A stretch of DNA of 33,421 nucleotides from Plakobranchus ocellatus (taxonomy: Eukaryota > Mollusca > Gastropoda > Plakobranchidae). The notes beneath the pieces are model-generated. The model saw only the letters and a list, made by a program, of their open reading frames with translations. It ran no database searches and had not been told where the DNA came from. The stretch covers positions 708,015-741,435 of the forward strand of contig BLXT01003182.1 of NCBI GenBank assembly GCA_019648995.1. Direction: 5' to 3'. Of this stretch, positions 25,201 to 33,421 are shown in pieces. The translations under genes were made by a program, and so were the position numbers. Every line of letters starts with the position of its first letter. The first letter of the stretch is position 1.

Positions 25201-28200
25201 GTACTATATTGTGACCTTTGAAAAGGCCATTTGGCTTGTCATCTTAGTAGTTTTGTCATGCACCGTGATTTTTGCCACATGTTTTCTGCTGATTCCAAGT
25301 AAGCTCCAACTTTAAGGAGTCTGCATTTTTTTTACAATATTTTAAAGTACTTTTTTTCATAGACTGAAGAAATTCTGATTATTTTACAACAAAACTGAAT
25401 TCAGTACTAGGAACAATATAAACATTCAATGACATATTTAGGGCTACTGTAGATTTGATCTCATTTCCTATTTCTGTTTTTATAATAAAAACCTTTTAAG
25501 CATTGTCATAAAAACACCTGTGTGTGCATCCACTCAAATTAGGGTGAGTGCTAATAATAAGTATTAAGTTTGAAGTTTTCCTTTCTACTTTTTGTAATTT
25601 GTTCAATTTTTAAAATTTTGGTGACAGCTGACACCCCATTTGGTCAAGTGAAACTCGGTGAGCTGGGAGAATGGTTGGGTCGACGAAACAAGGGGCTCTC
25701 ATCTATTTGGGCTGCTATCCATAGGGGTAAGCTTTTCTTAATTTTAAAGATTTTCTCCAACCCTCTTTTCTTTTCCTTTTTTTTTTTTTCGTGATCGTAA
25801 AAATACTAATATTTAGATGGTGTTTGTTCGTTTTGTTTGGTGTATAGTAAAATAAGTATGCCTACTTGTTAATCAAACTCCAGTGAAAGTGAAGTGAAAA
25901 TATAAAGAAAAATAAAATTATAAATTATAAAATTTTCACAGTCTTTCCAATGATATGAGATCCATATATGAGTTTGCAATCAAATTGATTACCTGATAAT
26001 GGTCTCATGAAATTAATCCTGTTTGTAACCTATCTGCTTCAAATATTCAACCGCATGAATCAAAATGAAACTAATATGGCTTTGTTAAGAAATAAGTTTT
26101 TAAATCATTTCACCAAAATATAGTTTGAGAAATATCTAATCCATGGTTTCCACAAGAACAAATGCTCAGTATTTACTCCTCTCCGCTCATAATTTCCACA
26201 TAACAAATGCTCAGTGTTTGCTCCTCTAGAGCAGCAGAACTTCCTCACAATAGTATTTAAAAAAATCTAGCACATGAGCAAGAGCTTATCTCTAAGGAAA
26301 GGAGAGCCACTAATATTGGTGCATGTAGTTACTCCTTACCTTATCAGTTACAAGAGAAAGAAATTAATTTGCTATGATGATTGAAGTTATAACTTTTCCA
26401 TCCAAATGTTGGTAGAGTTTGTGTAGACAAGAGATAGGATAGGGGCTGAAGGACAGTTTTAAAACTTAAGTTGGAGGGAACTTGGGAAAGAGTTACTATT
26501 TTCCTTTTGATTCAGTCGACTCGCTGTGAGTCTGGTGTAGATCTAGATTCAGAACTGTTAATATTTTGACCTTGTTGCTTGTAATACCAGGTCAAATTTT
26601 GAGTGAGACTAGATTTATTGTTTTAGCTTTGTGTGCCTATTTAGATGTAGGTAATTCTAGAAGGTTCTCAAAAGTGTTAAATTATTGTTTCAGGAAGTTC
26701 TTAGAAAGTATCCTAGAGACAAGATAGGCTTATTAATGTTTATGTGTAAAGAAGAAAACAAATTAGAGTATTTGGTTGGTTAATATTTTTAGCTAATTTT
26801 GATTGCATAAGCCTTTAATTAATTTGACCTTTTTGTAGAATAAGTTCTTTGTTTGATGTTGACAAAAGGTCTGTGTATAGCATAACTAGTATTTTATAGA
26901 ATTCATTGATTTATAAAATTCATTGTCACAGGCAGCGTTCAACTAGATCTATAACTAAATACCATAAAGCCATTTGTGACAGAGTTAATTATTTGAAATA
27001 ATTTGTGTAGTTAATTGAGGTGAACAGTGGAGCAGTGAATTGGTTGCTTGGCTACAATTTGATCCCCAGCACAGGCCAACAAATTTCCTCTGTTCCCCAC
27101 TGCACCCAGTGTTCATTTTGGTGTAGCTGGGTCTCACAAATCTTGGCAAAAGTAAAATCCACAAAGAGATTAAAGCCTTCATGCTAGGAAAAAAAATCAG
27201 GATTTCACTCCTGGTTCTTTCTCCGTATGTGATTCACTCTACTTAATAGGTATATCCTGATCATCCAATCACTGAGGGGACAGGAGTAAAGCTGCCTTTT
27301 GGCAATTATATAGATTGTAAAAATTAGCCTTTAAATTGTTTACATGTAACATATGATTCAGTTGGCAATGCAATTGGCAACCTTTAAAAAAAAAAAAAAA
27401 AGAGTGCATATAATGTTGGACAATCATTTATGGTGGAGGTCTAACAAGGCCTTGTATTTATTATGGATTTTTTTTTAAAGATCAATTTTCGGACTATTGA
27501 AATTTAGACAATTTTTATATGTGAATGGCAAGTATTTATTTATAATTAGTATAATTATAGCACTGTGTCAATTACAAATTGTAGCTTTCATTCTTTGTGA
27601 AATATGAAAAAATATCAATGTTAAAGCATCATGAGTGAGAACAAAGTTGTAAATTATGGCACCAGGTAAATGAACTATATGGGTATGAAAAAAAATGATT
27701 GGCAAAAACTTTAAATAATATCTACAAATATGCAAATACATTAACGTTGGTATAATCAAAACATTTCTTTCTAAACTGGGCCTACTAAAAATATGATTTG
27801 TCTCCTATACAAATTTATGCCTCTTGTTTTGTTCCAGGTTACTGGCGCTGGGCAGCCAAGAACCTTCATGTCAAACACACTGGGTTTGTCCCCTATGGTC
27901 AAGCTATTATGGGTGTTTCAGCCATTTACTTCATGATCATGTATAGCGAAAGAAGTAAGTTGATGATGAAATTTCATAACCGATGTACTTATATTTCAGC
28001 AATATTTTAGCTTGTAAACAAGACAGCTTAACTTTATTTTCACGGCTATTAGTATTTTTTAAAACTTTCTTCCTTTTGTTTCCTTTTGTTTGAGGCAATC
28101 TAAGTAAATTAAACACAAGTCATATTTTAAACATAATGAGTTATGAGCATGATTTATTTGCTTTTAATTAAACTTGCATATAGAGAAAATGCTTTACATT

Positions 28201-29416
28201 TTCACCTCTATTCCAACACTATACCAAATTTGTCAAAAGGGATGTAAGTTTGTGAATTGTAATTCATAATTTTTGTGAGGTTACGAAACTGTTAACAAGG
28301 TCTAGTGCAAAAGTGTCCACAGCCACTTGTGCCCGGTTTTGGTTGTTTCCAGGGATGCCAGTTTTCCCATTTAAACAGGATGTCCAACTTTTTGCCTCAT
28401 TGTCATTACTTAAAAGCCAATTATACTTTAAGCACAACTTCAAGAAAACTATTTATTACTATATCAGTTTCCTGCGTTTTTGTCAGAGGCCACTGGCATC
28501 CCTGTGTTTCACAAATGCTATTGGTAGTTTACATCTTGAGAAAAGCTTGTGCAACAAGTTTTGTGAAGAAAAAAAAAGTCCAGCCTAGCCAAAAAGATTA
28601 TCATTGGCTTAGCTTGCTTCTTTACATGAGTCAAAGTTGAGATTGTAAAAGGGACTTGTCAACTGTCGGTGGCTCAAATTAATATAAAAACGTTTTGTAG
28701 CCAGTCTTGATTCATTATACGAATTGGAGTATATCAGTCTCTATTTTTCTTGCCATGTTGAATTGCTGCTTCACTCAGCCCTACTTCACTTGTATTCAAA
28801 TAGATATGGTATTCAAACAAGTTAATTTTTCCCTAATGCTTTTGTCAGGGTGCAGTGTTGAGCCTCATGGCCCAATGGTATAAAAAAGCCTGAACATAGT
28901 GAAAGCAAGATCACCAAATTAGTCGGCAGGAAACTTGACTTTTTTTTTGTCGTTAAATTACATTATATTTTGTTTAGAAAATTTAATTCTTATTGTAGAA
29001 TTGTCTGACTTTAAATGGTAATTTTTAAACCCATGAAGACCGCTACAGCTAAATTACATGTATGTTCATTTAATTGTTGTGTGATATATTCATTTAAAAA
29101 ATGAATATGGGTCAATTAAATTGATCCTTGACATTTTAAAAGTCTATCTAGGTGTGTTAAAATTTTGCATTCTTTTTACATTACATGTATTTAAGTTTCA
29201 TTTTGTATTGTTTTATACATCTTTATTTATATATTTTTCCAAAACCTTGTTTGGTGGAGGGGGAATATTCTTTGTTTTGCATATTTGGTTAATCAAAACT
29301 ACTAGTGATTTGAGTCAGTTTGATTTGCATACACACACTTTGAATGAAGCAACATGTGATGTGCATTATTTCATTTTTCTCTTTCAGAATATCACAGGCA
29401 TTGCAAGTACCATTGA
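22262..29416 (+). CDS. ATP5MF: ATP synthase subunit f, mitochondrial; four exons
   Basis: Subunit f is a small single-pass inner-membrane protein of the Fo sector and takes part in dimerisation of ATP synthase. Coding exons are 22262-22349, 25628-25726, 27838-27954 and 29388-29416. They total 333 nt and encode 110 residues. The N-terminus reads MASYQPGRYPREYNPKVHGP. The core motif PFGQVKLGELGEWLGRRN follows at about 32-49, then a basic aromatic stretch YWRWAAKNLHVKHTG. One hydrophobic segment, about 80-100, is the membrane helix. The protein ends in KYHRHCKYH. The whole chain lines up with Drosophila subunit f, including the EYNPKVHGPY segment that the vertebrate protein lacks (family comparison from memory). 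All three introns are GT-AG and phase 1, so exons 2 and 3 are symmetric. Introns are long for so small a protein: 3278, 2111 and 1433 bp. They hold a LINE, a SINE and a MITE respectively. The start was chosen because it is the first ATG after the CpG-rich promoter stretch and gives the conserved N-terminus. Confidence 0.95.
22675..22918 (-). mobile_element. Possible 3' UTR of the LINE
   Basis: This is the stretch directly after the LINE's terminal stop codon on the minus strand. It is GC-richer than the flanking intron and includes a pyrimidine/purine-biased segment with AGTGTCACATCC. The end of the element is not marked by an obvious tail, so the boundary is a guess. Confidence 0.3.
22919..25025 (-). 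mobile_element. 5'-truncated non-LTR retrotransposon (LINE) with reverse transcriptase remnants
   Basis: Minus-strand translation gives family landmarks in order. They are NVSVQKG (about 24970); VVWLDLANEHGSVPH (about 24870); the RT segment DIAMGCTIYPFLFVLAMEV (about 24680-24640); and the catalytic-box equivalent AFTDDTTIL (about 24570-24540). Then come KPKKSRSLSTKKGK (about 24470), EISISTVESIE (about 24180), LGRYTWRHKSVL (about 23490), ARGFVATSA (about 23070) and a closing SSRWIWGSRDD before TAA at 22919. They lie in different frames with several stops, so the copy is dead. At least one frame change falls inside the RT near 24590. No 5' ORF region is present above 25025. The post-RT order resembles LINEs with a C-terminal restriction-like endonuclease (R2/NeSL/HERO group), from memory. 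It lies antisense in ATP5MF intron 1. Confidence 0.85.
26148..26227. repeat. Two-copy tandem repeat, period 46 bp
   Basis: TTCCACAAGAACAAATGCTC with AGTATTTACTCCTCT (26148-26182) is followed by TTCCACATAACAAATGCTC with AGTGTTTGCTCCTCT (26194-26227). It lies in ATP5MF intron 2. Confidence 0.7.
27019..27196 (+). mobile_element. tRNA-derived SINE, degenerate
   Basis: The 5' part has an A-box-like AGTGGAGCAGTGAATTGG and GCTTGGCT. A B-box-like AATTTGATCCC follows at about 27056-27066, three substitutions from GGTTCGATCCC, as expected from CpG decay. It continues with CCCCAGCACAGG, CCCCACTGCACCCAGTG and GTAGCTGGGTCTCACAAA, and ends in an A-rich tail (27188-27196). It is not a working tRNA gene: no acceptor stem or anticodon arm folds convincingly. 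It lies in ATP5MF intron 2. Confidence 0.6.
28350..28504. mobile_element. 155-bp hAT-like MITE
   Basis: There are perfect 13-bp terminal inverted repeats: CAGGGATGCCAGT at 28350-28362 and ACTGGCATCCCTG at 28492-28504. They are flanked on both sides by TGTTTC (28344-28349 and 28505-28510), a probable target duplication. Ends beginning CAGGG are typical of hAT elements, though those usually make 8-bp duplications, so the class is tentative. There is no coding capacity. It lies in ATP5MF intron 3. Confidence 0.75.
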
Positions 29417-29605
29417 AGTTCTAGGGATCTAACAGTGCTAATTGCCTGGAATATGTCTGAGCACTCTAGATTTTTCAAAGTGATTTTTTATTTTATATTC
29501 TGAGAGTAGCATAGGACAAATGATGTAATGTAAGAGGGAACATGTGTTATTAGATGCGCTCTCTGAATTTTAGTACAGAGCCTCTAAATTTTGTTTGCTT
29601 TTGTG

Positions 29606-29611
29606 AATAAA
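29606..29611 (+). terminator. ATP5MF polyadenylation signal AATAAA
   Basis: A canonical AATAAA lies 190 bp after the ATP5MF stop codon, followed within 25 bp by a T/G-containing stretch. The 3' UTR would be about 200 nt, ordinary for a short mitochondrial-protein transcript. Confidence 0.75.
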
Positions 29612-29619
29612 GAATTTTG

Positions 29620-32385
29620 TCAGCCTATTTCATAGTTCTTATATTCATTTATATAAAAGTGTTTGAAAGTTTAGACAAAATATCTCTTGAGACAAGCCCA
29701 AATTAGATAGAAGTCACAATTTTAACAAATAACATATGTAATCATTGAATTAACCTGAAAGTTCCTTCTGGGAGCTTTGCAATAGTTAAAACTGCATAGG
29801 GGTATGTCATTTCTAAATCTGTTAAGATATATATGCATTTAATACTTTTAATATTTGATAAAAAGCATTCTGAAGACGAATAATAACAATAAAAAAATAT
29901 ATGTTTCTCACATGTTTGATATGTGGGTTTGCCAGAACATGGGCTGTCGTCATAGTAATGTACGAAAGATTTTCTACAAGCCTTATCTTTTAAAAAATTG
30001 AACTCATCAATACACAAATTTAGACTTTGTAAGTGTAATGGCAAAAGAAGTACTGCTTTAATTTTAAAAAATCAGTTTTGGATGCATCCTTGCTATCTAA
30101 ATTAACCAAATAAGTTTCATACATAACTAAGATGACAAAATCACCAAACAAGTAGTGTCACCCATCAACAAATTAAGTTTATTCATCACCAAGTTAAGAA
30201 GCACAGATTTTTTTTTTTTTTACATGGATCTGCTCCTGCTATCCAACTCTGCAATAATATTACCTCACTGATACTTTATTGTGCTTTTCCATTATGTAAT
30301 TGGAGAATCTTTTTTTCCAAATGCAGTGAAAAATGTGACACAATTTTGGGCTCCATCTTTTGGCAATTGCTCATATGCAACATGCAATTATTAGAATTGG
30401 TTACAACACATATATGTTAGTACTTTGGAATACATAAGAATTTTAACAGTAATAAATAAATATATATGATTGATAATGTCAAAGTGAGTGAATTAAATCA
30501 TGCCTGACGAAAGACCGTAATACTGTATTTTGCCTGTGATGTATGTTATCGGTCCTTGTGGAAAATTGAAAAATGAAACCTTCAAAAATGCAACAAAATT
30601 TGCACACGCAAAAATGCTAGAGAATGTGGCATAGGTAAAAAGGTTGTCACTGTTTATATTTCAACATTCAAATTATAACATAGATAACACATAATTTAAT
30701 CAAGGGCAATACATTTGCTATATCAATAATACAAAATTAAACCCAAAGAATATTTCCTTGAGGCTTATTTCATTAGGCTTCTTCTCTTAGAAAACACCAA
30801 GTTGTGTGAAACAGGATACCTTCAGCTGAGTTCAGGCAGATAATATATATATAAATAATATGTACTTTTTTGCATATTCGGCCAGCTCTGGAAAATCACT
30901 ACAGAAACTGTTTTAAAGGTACATGTATATAAGTTTGTGTATTTGTATTATGAATACCAACAGCTCACTAGGGTGTCAGGGGAAACAGTATATTGGTTTC
31001 TTTTAAAATGTCTTGTTACATTAATATTAATGCTTTTTACAGTGTTTGACCCAAAAGTTTTTTTTTTTTTTAAGAATCATTACAATAATTACATATGTAT
31101 GTTTGTGTGTCTGAATGTTAGTATAATAAATTGTGTTCAAGTGGTTTTAAGGGGCAGTAGTTCTAATCTTATACTGAATTCTAAAAAGTATCTTGTGGTA
31201 CTTTTTCAGGAGTTTCTGTTGGGACTATTTTCATTTTATGGTCCAACATGAATGCTAGCTTTCTCCTCTATTATTTCGGAATTCAATGTCTTCTCTATGA
31301 TCCAAATAGGTGCTCTCCTGGTTTGGTGGGCTTAAAATTTACTGCCAAAATCATTTTCTAGCTGATAGTGATACTGTGGTTGAAAAAAATAGCCTTAAAT
31401 GTTTTGGCATTTTCCCCATGCCATCTTTATTAGTCTGAAATCACTAAAATTGCGACCACAAATTTACATTTGGAGCTGCGAATTCATGGAGGGATAGAAT
31501 AATATTAAAAGTTAATAAATGGAAGAAGAGTAGAGATAAGAGTCACAGTCAAATTGCAATTGCTTTTTATGTCAATACATATTAACATATCATGTGAGCA
31601 TCCCTTAAATCCCTCAGGTAATTCTTGTCGATGAAAAAAAAAAGTAGAATTATTGGTTCAACTCAATGAAAACTCTATTCAGGTTACTCTAATGTTGGAA
31701 GAAGTCGTCATCATTTGATTTCCTATGGTGGACTTAAATTTACCCTTTTTTTTCATAACTTAAATTTCAAAATTAACATAACCGTTAATTTTTATCAACA
31801 GTAAAATAACTTTCTATGATTATCTGGTTTCAATGGTCTAAGAATTAAGGTTTGAATCTGAAATATAATATGATGAAGAAAAAAAAGAAAATTAACCCAA
31901 TGGTGGGCAGGTTGTCAAATTTTTTTTTTCTTTCATATATGTTGTACAGAAGGTGCGATAATAACACACTTGAAATCAATTTTTTGCAAAAAAAAAAAAC
32001 ATTTTTTCACTTTTTATTGTGGTACTCATATTGTGTCCTAAAAGTGGGACGCTGCCCACAATAGGGCACACGTTTTTTCAAGATAGAAAATACTTTTAAA
32101 AATAAAAGGATGGATAAAAGTAATGAACATAATGAGATCAGAGCCATAAACACTAGTCCTTTATTGAAACATAAGGAATGAATCTCTTGCAGATAGGCCT
32201 CATGAAAATATAAGTTATAAAAGAAAAAAATGGTCTTTCCGTAATGACTTATATCAATGACAATATGAATAATTTGATAATCAGAGAACATTATGAGGCT
32301 TTGAACAGTTGATACATATTGAAATTATCAAAATTTATTTTATTTTGATATATCCAGGTAGATATAGATCTTACAAAAAGTCACT
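29620..32385. other. Intergenic, no supported gene
   Basis: AT-rich sequence downstream of ATP5MF. Open frames here are short, low in complexity and unlike any protein I recognise. No RNA gene or clear repeat was seen. Confidence 0.6.
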
Positions 32386-32389
32386 TTTT

Positions 32390-32665
32390 CTACTTGTTTG
32401 AATGAAAAGTGGCAAAGCAGTCTTGGTGGATTGGAACATTTGGACACTTTATGCATAGTTTAATAGCTTTTTTGCCGCAAGGGATGCATCTTTTTTTTGT
32501 GTAGGACCCGAGGTGACATAATGTCCTTATTGATCTCGTTGCACATCATTTGGTACTCTGTTGATTTTTTACGGAAGTTCTGCCTGTAGCAAAAGCATTG
32601 CGTGTTGTTGATTTGTTGCACAGAATTAGTGACCTAGCCACGTCACGGGTAACTCCAAGAATGTC
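32390..32665 (-). pseudogene. Possible piggyBac transposase C-terminal remnant
   Basis: Minus-strand translation gives ILGVTRDVARSLI, then (after an in-frame TGA) KKRCIPCGKKAIKLCIKC followed by PNVPIHQDCFATFHSNK and a TAG at 32390-32392. The C-x2-C ... C-x2-C-x5-H-x2-C-x4-H spacing just before the stop is that of the cysteine-rich end of piggyBac transposases. The rest of the enzyme is not recognisable upstream (32700-33060 gives only scraps with stops), and no terminal repeats were found. The zinc-binding residues are clear; assignment to piggyBac is by pattern and from memory. Confidence 0.45.
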
Positions 32666-33129
32666 CAACGGGTGTGAGCCATAGTCTGACTTCGAAGATA
32701 TGAGTTGCCAAGAATTCTAGGGATGGGGGATAAAAATTTTGTTAAAAATGCACAGCATTTTCCATGAATTGAATCTATTTCTTTATCCATAGCGTTGTTC
32801 CTTACTTACGGCCTCGCTCCTTGATACAACATAAGATTATTAAGAACAGGAAAACCCATGCCTTGAGGAATCACATTTGAATTCATCAAATCCTAGGTGA
32901 TTGGGGCAATGACAAAATGCAGTCTTTTAAAGACACTGAAAGAACGGGACCAAAACTGGTCCACCACTGTCAGACTAGCGAGGTTGCAACAAGATGCAAA
33001 GTTTGAAAAATAGTTATCAACACTTCTTTGACAAAGTGATGAAAGAGGCATTTGTAAACAGACTTGGATCTACGTTTGGGTTACATCTGGTTTATCTTTT
33101 GATATCTGGGCTTTAAATTTCTAATATAA

Positions 33130-33290
33130 TAACATATTAATGTGTGTGTATGAATGAGAGGCAGAAAGAAATAGAAAGTAGAAAAGAAAAGAGAGCAAAG
33201 TGAAAGCGAAAGGGCAAAAGGGTACTGAAAAAAAAGAGGGGAAGGGAGGGAGAGGGAGAGAGGAAAAGCAGTCAAAAATGTAATAGAGAA
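33130..33290. repeat. Purine-rich low-complexity tract
   Basis: The plus strand is almost entirely A and G with GAGAG and GAAAAG runs. The long minus-strand open frames here (rich in F, S, L, P) are artefacts of this composition. Confidence 0.75.
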
Positions 33291-33421
33291 AGGGATGGCT
33301 CTGCATAACAATCTATGAAATGGCAACACGTAAAGAAAGACAAACATGACTGCAGCTGACGGTAATAATACTATATGGGGCTGTTCAAATATAATCTTGC
33401 ACCTTTTTTGGGACATGTTGA

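Noticed and set aside
27019-27090. A functional tRNA gene
   Set aside because: A- and B-box-like words are present but the boxes are degenerate and no cloverleaf or anticodon can be drawn; a SINE explains it better.
28305-28640. Two overlapping plus-strand open frames of 111 and 91 residues
   Set aside because: They run through the hAT-like MITE in ATP5MF intron 3; neither frame resembles a known protein.
32390-33060. A CSB-PGBD3-like fusion, as in primates
   Set aside because: The piggyBac-like tail lies more than 12 kb from ERCC6, beyond ATP5MF; ERCC6 introns here contain no transposase.
33081-33416. 111-residue minus-strand open frame rich in F, S, L and P
   Set aside because: Explained by the purine-rich low-complexity tract.
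1-33421. Retrovirus-like, LTR or other capsid-bearing elements
   Set aside because: No long terminal repeats, gag, integrase or envelope-like segments were recognised on either strand.

Overview
The window looks like intron-rich, AT-rich nuclear DNA from an invertebrate animal. A lophotrochozoan, most likely a gastropod mollusc, is my best guess. The reasons are the split genes with GT-AG introns, the divergence level of the two recognisable proteins, a tRNA-derived SINE, non-LTR retrotransposon debris, and frequent short palindromes such as TAGATCTA and TAGGCCTA. Nothing looks bacterial. There is no CRISPR array, operon, rRNA or functional tRNA gene.

Two host genes lie head to head. On the minus strand, 847-19929 holds a complete gene for the Cockayne syndrome B protein (ERCC6/CSB), the SWI2/SNF2 ATPase of transcription-coupled DNA repair. 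I resolved 22 coding exons that join in frame from ATG to stop, giving 4809 nt including the stop and a predicted 1602 residues. One intron uses a GC donor. A 31-nt candidate exon near the 3' end has a phase that makes it an alternative to its neighbour. On the plus strand, 22262-29416 holds a four-exon gene for subunit f of mitochondrial ATP synthase (ATP5MF), 110 residues, with an AATAAA signal at 29606.

The start codons are about 2.3 kb apart. Just upstream of the ATP5MF ATG, a short CpG-rich stretch carries NRF1-like and ETS-like sites. A second CpG-dense patch lies in ERCC6 intron 1.

The remainder is intronic or intergenic and holds mobile-element debris. There is a 5'-truncated LINE antisense in ATP5MF intron 1, a SINE in intron 2, and a small hAT-like MITE in intron 3. 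A 430-bp terminal-inverted-repeat element lies between the genes. ERCC6 introns carry an 88-bp repeat in direct and inverted copies, a 97-bp tandem array and a diverged repeat pair. A possible piggyBac transposase tail sits near the right edge. The stretches 1-452 and 29620-32385 show nothing I can support as a gene.

The two proteins act in different compartments (nuclear repair and the mitochondrial inner membrane), so their adjacency need not be functional. I found no clear new multi-gene system. The most testable novelties are the mutually exclusive exon pair, the possible internal ERCC6 promoter, and the GC-AG intron.
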